A stretch of 64,000 nt of DNA, taken from positions 62,001 to 126,000 of the forward strand of contig DATMBG010000012.1 of assembly GCA_035559535.1 (NCBI GenBank). Direction: 5' to 3'. Positions 7,306-15,808 of the stretch are shown one piece after another. The notes beneath the pieces were generated by a model, which was not told the origin of the DNA, searched no databases, and saw nothing but the letters and a program-made list of their open reading frames with translations. Position 1 is the first letter of the stretch. The number at the start of each line of letters is the position of its first letter. The DNA comes from Candidatus Limnocylindrales bacterium (GTDB lineage: Bacteria; Moduliflexota; Moduliflexia; Moduliflexales; JAUQPW01). The translations under genes were made by a program, and so were the position numbers.

Positions 7306-8415
7306 GTGGCATCTCGCTCGATTGTCAACTCCATGAACGGTAAAGAGTTGGAGCTTGATAAGGTATTAGGTTCCCATCGAGGAGAAAAGCATGCGATTAT
7401 TATTCCGGATTTTCCTGATTCCGATGCCATTGCTTCTGCTTTTACGCATCAGTTGATCAGTCTCCAGTACAATATCAGTGCAGATATCTTTTACTGGGGT
7501 AAAATTAATAATCCCCAAGATATTGTCCTCGTTAAGCTTTTAGATATTGAATTAATCCGTTATTCGGAGACTCTGGATTTCTCGGGCTACGATGGGAGTG
7601 TGTTCATAGGTACCCAGGGCACAACGACTACGCTTCGTCAGATCCTGGAAGCAAGCCACGTTAAACCCATCCTTGTCATAGATCACCATGAAGAAGAGGA
7701 TTTTATCCATGCTGAGTTCCATGACATCCGAAAAGCCTCTTCAACTTCCTTTATTTATACCGATTATTTAAAAAAAGGTCTGTTAAAATTAGAAAGATCG
7801 AATCCAACCCATATCAAGTGCGCAACAGCCCTGATGTATGGAATTATGTACAAAACCGATCGGTATATTTGGGCTAAAGAGGAGGATTTTCAGGCTGTTG
7901 CGTTTTTAAGCAACTATGCCGATTCCAGTTTGCTGGAGGAGATTGTCAACCAATCCCGCTCCAAGAAGGTGATGGATGTAATCCAAAAGGCCCTGGAAAG
8001 TAGAGTCATCAAACAAAATTATAGTATCGCCGGTGTCGGCTATCTCCGTGCGGAAGATCGCAATGCCATTCACCAGGCCGCAGACTTTCTCTTAACTGAA
8101 GAAAATGTCCATACCGCCATTGTCTATGCGATTTTGCAGAACGGTAATCGAGAGGTTTTAAGTGGCTCGTTTAGAACCCGAAAACTCACTTTAGATCCCG
8201 ATGAGTTTCTCCGGGAGGCCTTCGGGCGAGGGGAGATTGAGGTTTATTACGAGGGGAAGAGTCAAAAGGTTCGGGGCTTTGAAATTCCTATTTTTTTCCT
8301 GGCAGGGACCGGAGGGGAAGAGTATAACACCCTGAAATGGCGGGTTTATGATATGCAGGTTAAGCAAAAACTCTTTAACAAGATCGGGGTTTCCGAAGAG
8401 AGAGAAGAAACTTAA
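7306..8415 (+). CDS. DHH-family phosphoesterase (NrnA/RecJ-like)
   Basis: The product of about 369 residues has the DHH-family motif I region PDFPDSDAIASA (about residues 34-45), motif III DHHEEED (about 126-132), and a C-terminal DHHA1-like half with a glycine motif GTGGEE near residues 344-349. Enzymes of this type use two Mn ions to cleave short oligoribonucleotides, pAp or cyclic dinucleotides. The usual His of motif I (HxxPDxDA) is replaced by Ile-Pro here, so the metal site may be altered. The start is unclear: GTG at 7306 lies on top of its own AGGAGG, and ATG at 7333 is the next canonical start. Cytoplasmic; the substrate cannot be read from the sequence. Confidence 0.75.
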   Translation: MASRSIVNSMNGKELELDKVLGSHRGEKHAIIIPDFPDSDAIASAFTHQLISLQYNISADIFYWGKINNPQDIVLVKLLDIELIRYSETLDFSGYDGSVFIGTQGTTTTLRQILEASHVKPILVIDHHEEEDFIHAEFHDIRKASSTSFIYTDYLKKGLLKLERSNPTHIKCATALMYGIMYKTDRYIWAKEEDFQAVAFLSNYADSSLLEEIVNQSRSKKVMDVIQKALESRVIKQNYSIAGVGYLRAEDRNAIHQAADFLLTEENVHTAIVYAILQNGNREVLSGSFRTRKLTLDPDEFLREAFGRGEIEVYYEGKSQKVRGFEIPIFFLAGTGGEEYNTLKWRVYDMQVKQKLFNKIGVSEEREET

Positions 8416-8469
8416 AAGAAATTTCTTTCCGACGGAGAGATAGAGAAATCAGAAGTTTTCCTTTCATAG

Positions 8470-9489
8470 ATGATCGAAAAATTTAACGTGAAACAAACCC
8501 AACCTTGGATCTCCAAACTCTATGGGTATGGGCTTGTTTTAATTCTCGCTCTGGTCTCTGTCCTTTATTCCGGTCTTCTTCATCGCTCTGACCCCTGGCC
8601 CGATCCACAGACACCTCCCCTTCCCCCTCTGGTTCTCTCTCTCCCAGGTTTGGAAAGGGGGACGGGAGGTGGGGAAGAGATAGAAGCGCGAGGACGCGGG
8701 GGCCCAGGAGCCCAAAGATATCGGGAAGCAAAGACGGAAAACGGTTCTGTGGTCAGACAGAAATTCGATGTAAAAAGGAAAAATAATCTCCCCTTTCCTT
8801 CCGTTCCCAGATCTCGACCTCTCTATACCGATTCCTCTGACTCGGATCTTATTACCTTTGATGATGGTCCGACCCCTCAGACGACCCCTCATATCTTGGA
8901 TGTGCTGGATCGTTATGGGGTAAAGGCTAATTTTTTCCTGGAAGGTGAAAGAATTCGGCGGTACCCCTATCTGGCTCAGGAGATTCTCCGAAGGGGACAC
9001 CAACTGGGCTATCATTCCATGTGGCATCAAAACCTGGTTAACTTTTCTCGTGAAGAGATAGAACAGGACATTATAGAATTCCGTCAGGTTGTCAGAACCT
9101 ACGTGGATCCCCATTACCGGGTAACCCTGGGAAGACCTCCTTACGGAGGTTTTACCAAAGAAACCATCAAAACCTATTTCAAGTACCGAAAGAAAGGAAT
9201 CCTGTCCCACATTCCCATTAAAGACCTTGATAATCTGGTGGCTCCCCATATCCGAGAAGCATTTCGGCAGCAAGGTCTTGTCCTTCAATTATGGAATGTG
9301 GATGTAGAAGACTGGGAAAGACCGGTCAATATTCACTTTGCCGTCTCAGAACTCCTGAAACCAGGTCAACAAGTTCTTCTTCTGCACGAACTTCCTCTCT
9401 CTCACAGAGTTGGTAGACATCATGGATCCGATGCTTACCTGAAGCTGTCGGCCATTTTAGGATCTCTCCATCCTATGGCTTTAAAATGA
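8470..9489 (+). CDS. Polysaccharide deacetylase, NodB/CE4 domain
   Basis: A 339-residue protein with an N-terminal membrane anchor (about residues 18-36, YGYGLVLILALVSVLYSGLL), a low-complexity linker and a CE4 domain from about residue 120. Motif 1 is TFDDGP (near 127-132) and motif 2 is HSMWH (near 181-185), giving the Asp-His-His metal site. GRPPYGG is motif 3 and WNVDVEDW motif 4. It should remove N-acetyl groups from a cell-wall or exported glycan. The linker at residues 45-90 is encoded by an in-frame hairpin repeat (8612-8671 core). Its stop overlaps the NagZ start by four bases, so the two are translationally coupled and probably act on the same wall material. Confidence 0.85.
   Translation: MIEKFNVKQTQPWISKLYGYGLVLILALVSVLYSGLLHRSDPWPDPQTPPLPPLVLSLPGLERGTGGGEEIEARGRGGPGAQRYREAKTENGSVVRQKFDVKRKNNLPFPSVPRSRPLYTDSSDSDLITFDDGPTPQTTPHILDVLDRYGVKANFFLEGERIRRYPYLAQEILRRGHQLGYHSMWHQNLVNFSREEIEQDIIEFRQVVRTYVDPHYRVTLGRPPYGGFTKETIKTYFKYRKKGILSHIPIKDLDNLVAPHIREAFRQQGLVLQLWNVDVEDWERPVNIHFAVSELLKPGQQVLLLHELPLSHRVGRHHGSDAYLKLSAILGSLHPMALK
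8604..8722. repeat. Hairpin repeat inside the deacetylase coding region
   Basis: The C-rich arm CACCTCCCCTTCCCCCT (8612-8628) is complementary, with one mismatch and one extra base, to the G-rich arm AGGGGGACGGGAGGTG (8656-8671), and more G-rich sequence follows to about 8715. It keeps the reading frame open and adds about 40 residues rich in Pro, then Gly, Arg and Glu, between the anchor and the catalytic domain. Confidence 0.7.
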
Positions 9490-11213
9490 ACCCTAATCTA
9501 AAAGCCAAAATAGGCCAGATGTTCATGGTAGGATTTGAAGGGGGAACCCCCACGGATAATATTCTTCGCCTGATCAGAGAATATCAGGTGGGAGGTATTA
9601 TCCTGTTCAGTCGAAACATCCAAAACCCTGTCCAACTAAAGGATTTGATCCATCAACTTCAAGCCCAAGCCTGCCAGACCGGTTTGGGGTTACCCCTTCT
9701 GGTTGCCATTGATCAGGAAGGGGGGATCGTAACCCGGTTGACCCGAGGATTTACCATATTTCCGGGTAATATGGCTCTGGGGGCTGCAGGTTCCGAAGAA
9801 CTCGCCGGGCAAGCAGCTGAGGTTATGGCCCGGGAAATGATGGCAATGGGAATTCATATGAACCTGGCTCCGGTATTGGATATCAATACCCGTCTGGATA
9901 ATCCAGGAATTGGAGTCCGGGCCTATGGAGACAATCCGCAACTGGTTGCCAGAATGGGAGTGGCCATGATCAAAGCTTACCAGCGGCACGGGATCATTGC
10001 GACGGCCAAACACTTTCCCGGAAAGGGGGATGCAGGGGTCGATGCCCATCTCGATCTTCCTTCTATTTTCCATTCCCGTGAACGACTGGAAAGAGTCGAA
10101 CTCTATCCCTTTGTGGCCGCTCTCCAGGCAGGGGTTAAAGCGATTATGACCTCCCACGTCTACTTCCCTGGACTCGAGGAATCCCATGCTCCGTTCTCTG
10201 TCTCTACCCAGATAGCAGCCCCAGAGTCAACCGGCTCATCCCCCCTTTCCCCCCTGATTTCTCCTCTCTCAAGTTGGCAAAGAGGAACAGGAAGTGAGGG
10301 GGAGGGGTTGTCCTCCCCGCTTCCTGCTACCCTCTCCCGGGCTATTACGGAAACGCTTTTGCGAAAAAAGCTTGGGTTCCAGGGTGTGGTGATAACCGAT
10401 GATCTGGAAATGGGAGCCATCCTTAGATATTTTGACTTGAAAGAGGCCGTTGTGAAGGCTGTGGAAGCCGGAGCGGATTTGTTGCTGATCTGTCGGGATT
10501 ATCAAAGACAGTTGGAAGGACTTCAGGGGCTTTATCGGGCCGTCGAAGAAGGACGCGTGGGGGAGGAGAGAATCTCGGCCTCTTTCCAACGCATTTTGAG
10601 CTTGAAACAGGCCTTTTGTGGAAAAAGAGGGGAAGGGGAGGGAAGAGGAGAAGCCCCCCCCTGGATGGATCAGGTAGGTACGGCTGAAAATCGTCGGGTC
10701 GCCTATGAAGTGGCCAAACGGGCTATTACCCTGGTACGAAATCGGAGAGGGCTGATCCCTTTAACTCCTTCCCAATACCACCGACCGGCAGTCCTTTATC
10801 CTAAAGTATTTACCCTTACCCAGGTGGAGGAAGGACCGGAACCTGTTACCCTATTCAGTGAATTTCGTCAACGCTATCCCCAGGCCGTAGGCTTTGAATT
10901 TGATACGGAACCCTCTCCAGATCAAATCCAGCAGGCCTGTGCAGTAGGTAGGGAAGCCGATCTTATCCTTATAGGTTCCTACAACAGTCATCTCAAATCT
11001 AAACAAAAACAGCTGATTCAAGAACTCATCGCTCTCCAGAAACCGATGGTTTTGATGGCCCTACGAAATCCCTATGACATCGGTGAATTTCCGGAAATTG
11101 AAACCTGTCTGGCCTTGTATGATTACCATGGAGCCTCCCTAATGGCCGGGATTCAGGTCCTTATGGGGGATATTCAGGCCGTGGGAAGGTTACCGGTTAC
11201 CATGAACTCTTAA
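9486..11213 (+). CDS. nagZ: Beta-N-acetylhexosaminidase, GH3 family (NagZ-like)
   Basis: The 575-residue protein begins KAKIGQMFMVGFEG and has the GH3 barrel signatures LLVAIDQEGG, NLAPVLDIN, AKHFPGKGD (the loop that carries the catalytic His in NagZ; here His lies in KHFPG), and the nucleophile motif VVITDDLEMGAI. NagZ removes GlcNAc from muropeptides during wall recycling. At 575 residues it is longer than the one-domain NagZ of E. coli (about 340), because it carries a C-terminal alpha/beta domain as in Bacillus-type enzymes. Two low-complexity inserts encoded by G/C-rich repeats interrupt it, at about residues 240-283 (SPLSPLISPLSSW and onward) and 377-392 (GKRGEGEGRGE). No signal peptide is evident. 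It overlaps the deacetylase gene by ATGA. Confidence 0.88.
   Translation: MNPNLKAKIGQMFMVGFEGGTPTDNILRLIREYQVGGIILFSRNIQNPVQLKDLIHQLQAQACQTGLGLPLLVAIDQEGGIVTRLTRGFTIFPGNMALGAAGSEELAGQAAEVMAREMMAMGIHMNLAPVLDINTRLDNPGIGVRAYGDNPQLVARMGVAMIKAYQRHGIIATAKHFPGKGDAGVDAHLDLPSIFHSRERLERVELYPFVAALQAGVKAIMTSHVYFPGLEESHAPFSVSTQIAAPESTGSSPLSPLISPLSSWQRGTGSEGEGLSSPLPATLSRAITETLLRKKLGFQGVVITDDLEMGAILRYFDLKEAVVKAVEAGADLLLICRDYQRQLEGLQGLYRAVEEGRVGEERISASFQRILSLKQAFCGKRGEGEGRGEAPPWMDQVGTAENRRVAYEVAKRAITLVRNRRGLIPLTPSQYHRPAVLYPKVFTLTQVEEGPEPVTLFSEFRQRYPQAVGFEFDTEPSPDQIQQACAVGREADLILIGSYNSHLKSKQKQLIQELIALQKPMVLMALRNPYDIGEFPEIETCLALYDYHGASLMAGIQVLMGDIQAVGRLPVTMNS
10205..10335. repeat. Hairpin repeat inside the nagZ-like coding region
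   Basis: C-rich text (CCCCCCTTTCCCCCCTGATT near 10239-10260) is followed by G-rich complementary text (GAGGGGGAGGGGTTGTCC near 10297-10314). It keeps the frame and inserts about 43 Ser/Pro/Gly/Glu-rich residues just before the segment leading to the nucleophile strand. The same sequence flavour occurs at 933-992 and 8604-8722. Confidence 0.65.
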
Positions 11214-11489
11214 CCGTTAACGCACAATGGGATTAAGTTAAGGGCTAAGATGGAAGGGTTTTTTAGTTCCATCCGGAGGGCTCTATTTAGAGTCCCACGT
11301 ATCCCGGCTAAAATCCTCCCGCTCCGTCCAGAGTGGCCGGTGAAACAGTTCGCCCCGAGGGGGCTTTGAGGATGTCTAGGGTGTGGTAGCGATCACCGGG
11401 TCGTCTCTACAGAACTTTAACCTTTAGCTTACTCTTAATGCCATTGAACCCTTAGCGATAGGGAAAGGCCCTGTGGGTTACCTGCCTAC
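11214..11489. other. Convergent intergenic region with a partial dispersed repeat
   Basis: Between the NagZ-like gene and the convergent oppC-like gene. GATGGAA (11249-11255) and TTCCATC (11267-11273) form a small stem with a T-run in its loop. Bases 11333-11364 (GTGGCCGGTGAAACAG, then TTCGCCCCGAGGGGGC) match 27 of 32 positions of the core of the palindromic element at 40642-40693. No gene is seen. Confidence 0.6.
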
Positions 11490-12509
11490 TTACTTTTTAA
11501 AATACTGCGCCTGGTGTAATCCCTTGGGATCCACATAATCCCGGATGGCATCTCCCAGGAACTGGAAGGACATGACGATGAGAAAAATCACCACCCCGGG
11601 GCTGAGGATCCAGGGATAATTGATAATGGCCTGGGCATTGGTTGCTGCCGATAAAAGATTTCCTAAAGAAGGCTGGGGTTCCTGAATTCCCAATCCGATA
11701 ACACTGAGGGAAGCCTCCCCCAGGATATATCCCGGAATACTCAACGTGGCAGCTACAATGGTATAGTTAAAAATGTTGGGGATGATATGTTTAAAAAGAA
11801 TTCGGGAGTTGGAGGCTCCAAGGGCTGTAGAGGCCTGGACGTAATCCATCTCTTTCACAGAAAGAACCATTCCCCGGATAATCCTGGCAAAACCGGCCCA
11901 TCCTATAAAACTCAAAATGATGACGATGATAATAAATGTAGCTCCAGGGGATATACCGGCAGGGATCGTCACAGCCAGGGCAACCAGGAAGTAAAAACTG
12001 GGAATGCTCATCAAAACCTCACATAACCTCATAATGAGGTTATCGACCTTTCCTCCGGCATAGCCGGCAATGCTTCCCATAATAATGCCTATGGTGAAAC
12101 TGATCAGTACCCCAATCGGACCTATGGCCAGACTGATACGGCTTCCGTAAATAATTCTCGAGAATAAATCTCTTCCCAGATCATCGGTTCCCAGTAAGAA
12201 AACCTTGATTTTCTTTGAATTTACTCCGAACAGGCGATGGTCTGGTGTCCAGAAATCGATATAATACTTTTCCCCCGGGATCTCCTGGTAGGTCCGATCA
12301 TGGATATTGATCAGCTTATATTCATGAACATAGGGACGCCAGCCATCCCAGTGGATACGGGTCGGTGGTGCGTCGGGCATGCGCCGGTTCTGCTCAGAAT
12401 AAGGATAAGGTGCTATAAAATCGGCAAAGATAGCCACCAGATAGAAAAAGACCAGAAGGCCTAAACTGAGTTTAGCCGGAAAATCTAAAGATCTGAAAAA
12501 CTTTCTCAT
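11490..12509 (-). CDS. ABC transporter permease, OppC/DppC type
   Basis: The 339-residue membrane protein has an N-terminal span (LSLGLLVFFYLVAIFADFIAPYP), a long periplasmic loop, LLGTDDLGRDLFSRIIYGSR (the OppC signature) and five further spans. The EAA-type coupling loop lies at ALGASNSRILFKHIIPN. The GEASLSVIGLG segment near residue 270 is typical of oligopeptide and dipeptide permeases. It should pair with the OppB-like subunit encoded upstream on the same strand. The gap of 229 bases between the two is unusually long for this operon and holds two hairpins. Confidence 0.9.
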   Translation of the reverse strand: MRKFFRSLDFPAKLSLGLLVFFYLVAIFADFIAPYPYSEQNRRMPDAPPTRIHWDGWRPYVHEYKLINIHDRTYQEIPGEKYYIDFWTPDHRLFGVNSKKIKVFLLGTDDLGRDLFSRIIYGSRISLAIGPIGVLISFTIGIIMGSIAGYAGGKVDNLIMRLCEVLMSIPSFYFLVALAVTIPAGISPGATFIIIVIILSFIGWAGFARIIRGMVLSVKEMDYVQASTALGASNSRILFKHIIPNIFNYTIVAATLSIPGYILGEASLSVIGLGIQEPQPSLGNLLSAATNAQAIINYPWILSPGVVIFLIVMSFQFLGDAIRDYVDPKGLHQAQYFKK

Positions 12510-12549
12510 TACCGAAGATGTATCCCCTTAGGAGTTAAACGTGTAAAGT

Positions 12550-12718
12550 ACCAGGGCGAGCCCTTGCCTGTCTCTGGGTAAATGCCGTGACGCAATTCCT
12601 TCGTACCCGGATTGTTTCCTCATCTCGCCCCTGGCAAGGGTAGATTCCTTTCTGGAAAATCAAGCTGGTTCTAAAACCGGAGACCAAGGGTTTGTTTTCT
12701 AAACTTCCTGTCTCCGGT
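12550..12718. repeat. Two hairpins between the OppB- and OppC-like genes
   Basis: CCAGGGCGAG near 12553 pairs with CTCGCCCCTGG near 12624-12634. A perfect nine-base stem follows: ACCGGAGAC (12676-12684) with GTCTCCGGT (12710-12718). In the minus-strand operon transcript these lie between the two permease reading frames and could adjust mRNA stability or relative expression. No T-run follows, so full termination is unlikely. Confidence 0.5.
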
Positions 12719-12738
12719 CCTGAATGTCAAGCCCCAAG

Positions 12739-13797
12739 TTAATCCAGCTTAATCCTGGGATCTATCACCGTCAGGGCGATATCTGCCAGTAAGTTTCCTA
12801 CGATCAACAAGACCGTTCCCATGACAAGATCGGCCAGGACCAGATAGAGGTCCTGGGAGCGTACGGCCTGAAGCATGAGCTGTCCCAATCCCTGTAAACC
12901 CAGGATAGCTTCCACTAGGGCAGCACCTCCTAATAAGGCTCCTAACGTGTAACCTGCCATGGTGATAAAAGGATTCAGAGCATTTTTTAAAATATGCTTC
13001 ATCACCACCTTAAACTCAGAAAGACCTTTAGCTCTGGCGGTACGTACATATTCGCTATTTTTTATTTCCAGGATCTGTCCTCGCATAAGTCGCATGAGGG
13101 AAGCCATGCCTGAGGTACCCAGTACAAAAACAGGGATAATCAGATGGAGGATACGATCCCAGATTTTGCCCCAGAAATCCAGGGAGCTATATTCCGGGGA
13201 GACCGTCCCTCCGGCCGGAAGCCATCCGGTTTTCATGGCCACATACAAGAGGAGAAAAGCCAGGAAGAAATTGGGAATACTGATCCCAAAGAAGGCGATA
13301 AACGAAAGGACCTTATCTGCGATGCCACCTGGCCGCATGGCTACATAGATCCCCAGGGGAAGTGCCAGCATCCAGGTGAAGAGCATGGAACTGGCGGACA
13401 GAATAATGGTATTTACAGCCCGGGAAGCTATCAAAGAGAGAACATCCACGTGATAAGCAATACTTTCTCCAAAATCCAACCGGGTTACAATTCGCCATAA
13501 CCAGAAGAGATACCTCCCGATAACGGAATCCATCCATTTGATAGCCTCTTGAAGCCCTTGGGGCAAGGAACTCCAGAGTTCCGGGAAATGTTCTGTAATG
13601 AAAGGTAAAACAAAGGATCTATCGAATCCAAATCGTTCTTTCATCCTCTGGAGGGTTTCCTGGGAAATTTGAGGATTCAACTGTAACGTAGAAAAGAAGT
13701 CTCCCGGGGCCATTTCGATGATCAAGAAGGAAAGAAAGGTAATTCCCAGGAGTAAAGGGACAAAATGGATGATACGGGAAAGGATATATTTTCTCAT
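12739..13797 (-). CDS. ABC transporter permease, OppB/DppB type
   Basis: A 352-residue membrane protein. The start MRKYILSRIIHFVPLLLGITFLSFLIIEMAPGD is the standard OppB/DppB opening. Further spans follow, with the coupling loop RTARAKGLSEFKVVMKHILKNA, in which the EAA-like Gly is kept, near residues 245-266. It ends IDPRIKLD as usual for the family. Together with the OppC-like subunit it forms the channel for peptide or oligosaccharide import. The start overlaps the stop of the binding-protein gene by four bases. Confidence 0.92.
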   Translation of the reverse strand: MRKYILSRIIHFVPLLLGITFLSFLIIEMAPGDFFSTLQLNPQISQETLQRMKERFGFDRSFVLPFITEHFPELWSSLPQGLQEAIKWMDSVIGRYLFWLWRIVTRLDFGESIAYHVDVLSLIASRAVNTIILSASSMLFTWMLALPLGIYVAMRPGGIADKVLSFIAFFGISIPNFFLAFLLLYVAMKTGWLPAGGTVSPEYSSLDFWGKIWDRILHLIIPVFVLGTSGMASLMRLMRGQILEIKNSEYVRTARAKGLSEFKVVMKHILKNALNPFITMAGYTLGALLGGAALVEAILGLQGLGQLMLQAVRSQDLYLVLADLVMGTVLLIVGNLLADIALTVIDPRIKLD

Positions 13798-15476
13798 GGC
13801 TTGATTCGAATCAACTCCGGACGGTAGGTCCCAAAGATCGTGGGTTCGTAGTTTTCAATTTTATTTTTATAGGCTACAAAAACTTTGGGCCTGGCCGTTA
13901 AGATCAGGGGGAGTTCGTCATGGAGAATTTCTTGGATACGTTTGTAAATCTGGGATCTTTTCTCTTGATTCAATTCCCTGGCACCTGCATCGACCAGCTG
14001 GTCAATTTCGGCTTCCCAGGCCGTCGCCGGTTTTTCCTGACGTGGGTTCCAGGCGTGGAGCTTTCCGGAGCTTTTATAAATATTGGCCCCAAAATGGGGT
14101 TCTAATCCTCCCGTAAATCCCAGTAGAACGGCATCCCATTCAAAGTTATTCACCAGCTTTTCAACCAGTGAGTTAAATTCCAGGGGTTTATAATTAACCT
14201 TGAGATTTAACTTCTTTTCCCAATCTTCTTTGAGAATCACACAGATCTTTTCCCGGACACTGTTCCCCGAATTCGTGTAAAGATCAAACTCAATTTTATT
14301 ACCTTCTTTATCTTCCCGGATGCCATCGCCATCCCGATCCTGATACCCTGCCTTTTCCAGAATCTCTACGGCCAGATCGGGATTGTATTCATAATCCTTG
14401 AGATTTTCATTATGATAAAGGGGAACCGATTCTGAAATATAGGCCACCGCCGGGGCCCCATATCCGTTCATCACAGAGAGAATAATTCCTTCTTTATCCA
14501 CGGTATGGGCCAGGGCTTTGAGAAAGTTTTTATCGGTAAACCAAGTCAGCTTGGGATCTGTTTTTCCGTTTTTAACATAGTGTCTGGGATTTCGATTAAA
14601 GACTACAAATTCGGTTCCAGTGGAGATTCCTATTTCCTTAACGGTAATACCTAGATTCTTTTGATTTTTTTTAAGGTCTTCCACATCTTCCCCACGTGGA
14701 AAGTAGATATCGGTGTCTCCATTTTTAAATTTTAAATAAGCGGTGTCAATATTCTGGACGATTAGATTGATCTCTTCATTCAAATAAGGGAGCTGATTTC
14801 CCTGGTCGTCCCTTTGCCAGTAATAGGGATTTTTTATCAGTCTGGCAAACTGCGCCGGAACATATTCGGCCAGTTTATACCGTCCAGTTCCTACAATTTT
14901 ATTGGGAGGCGTGTTAATACCCCATTGGGAAGTAAAGGTCCCGTTTTTGAGAGATTCTCCCAGTACATGCTCCGGGAGAATATCTATTCCGAGACTGCCC
15001 AAAAACGGAGCAAAGGGGGCGGGAAGGGTAAATTTGACGGTATATTCGTCGATTACTTCCACCTGAATTTTCTGCCCGTCGATGATGAAAATATCCCGGG
15101 CACTATTGGGGACCCGGTCATCGTAGATGGCATCGAAGGTAAACTTAACATCCCGGGCCGTGAATTTAGTCCCATCATTCCAACGAACATCGTCTCTCAA
15201 GTGAAATATCCAGACTTTACCGTCCTCGCTTACATCCCAGGATTTAGCCAGAAAAGGCTCAACAATCCCTGTTTTGGGATTGGTACGGGTTAAACCTTCA
15301 AACAGATCTCCTACGATAGCCGATGAGCTGGTCTCATCGCTCACCAGTAGATTAAAGGTCTTAGGATCTGCAATGGTAGCGGTAGTCAACTTTTGTTCCA
15401 CTTCAGCCTCTGCAAAGGTTCCGAAGAGGCCTGACAAGGTTAGTAAAAAAGCTAAAGGTATCCACTGTGGTTTCAT
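13794..15476 (-). CDS. Periplasmic solute-binding protein, SBP family 5 (peptide type)
   Basis: The 560-residue protein begins with a signal peptide (MKPQWIPLAFLLTLSGLFGTFAEAEV, cleavage probably after an Ala near residues 22-25). The mature part has the family-5 hallmarks: ADPKTFNLLVSDETSS, LFEGLTRTNPKTGIVEPFLAKSW split over two blocks, FHLRDDVRWNDGTKFTARDV, and a C-terminal YKRIQEILHDELPLI. It should bind peptides or other oligomers for the OppB/OppC-like pair downstream. The ATPase genes that usually complete the operon are absent, so the ATPase must be encoded elsewhere. A promoter with TTGACA and TATAAT lies at 15549-15579. Confidence 0.92.
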   Translation of the reverse strand: MKPQWIPLAFLLTLSGLFGTFAEAEVEQKLTTATIADPKTFNLLVSDETSSSAIVGDLFEGLTRTNPKTGIVEPFLAKSWDVSEDGKVWIFHLRDDVRWNDGTKFTARDVKFTFDAIYDDRVPNSARDIFIIDGQKIQVEVIDEYTVKFTLPAPFAPFLGSLGIDILPEHVLGESLKNGTFTSQWGINTPPNKIVGTGRYKLAEYVPAQFARLIKNPYYWQRDDQGNQLPYLNEEINLIVQNIDTAYLKFKNGDTDIYFPRGEDVEDLKKNQKNLGITVKEIGISTGTEFVVFNRNPRHYVKNGKTDPKLTWFTDKNFLKALAHTVDKEGIILSVMNGYGAPAVAYISESVPLYHNENLKDYEYNPDLAVEILEKAGYQDRDGDGIREDKEGNKIEFDLYTNSGNSVREKICVILKEDWEKKLNLKVNYKPLEFNSLVEKLVNNFEWDAVLLGFTGGLEPHFGANIYKSSGKLHAWNPRQEKPATAWEAEIDQLVDAGARELNQEKRSQIYKRIQEILHDELPLILTARPKVFVAYKNKIENYEPTIFGTYRPELIRIKP

Positions 15477-15548
15477 AACATCTCCTCGAACTAAAGGTTC
15501 TTAGGGGTTAGAGGATTTGGGATCATGCAAAAGTATTCTATGAGTAGT

Positions 15549-15579
15549 ATTATACCCTTCAGGAGGGGTCGGTTGTCAA
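15549..15579 (-). promoter_or_regulatory. Promoter of the peptide transporter operon
   Basis: On the minus strand TTGACA (15579-15574), a 19-base spacer and TATAAT (15554-15549). The hexamers are consensus but the spacer is two bases longer than ideal, which would make the promoter weak or activator-dependent. Confidence 0.55.
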
Positions 15580-15645
15580 TGCTATTTTTTAGAGGTCTTC
15601 CTATGGGGTTGACAACCTGGGGGGTAGGATCTGGTTATAAATTTT

Positions 15646-15688
15646 CTCAAATAACTTGACAATATAAAACTAAAGTTTTATATTTGAG
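15646..15688 (+). promoter_or_regulatory. hsp20 promoter with two nested operator-like palindromes
   Basis: TTGACA (15656-15661), a 17-base spacer and TATATT (15679-15684) form a near-consensus promoter. A perfect 20-base palindrome, TATAAAACT-AA-AGTTTTATA (15663-15682), fills the spacer and enters the -10. An outer pair, CTCAAATA (15646-15653) and TATTTGAG (15681-15688), surrounds it. A dimeric regulator placed here would cover the promoter. It is not a CIRCE site, so hsp20 is probably controlled separately from the chaperonins. Confidence 0.7.
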
Positions 15689-15808
15689 ATAGACTCATAG
15701 ATACCTGACCATCTCATCCATCGAGGAAGGGTGTTGGGACTGCTTTAAATAAGGTGAATTTCTGCCATATTTTCAGCGCCTACATCCTCAAAATAGGAGG
15801 TAAATCCT

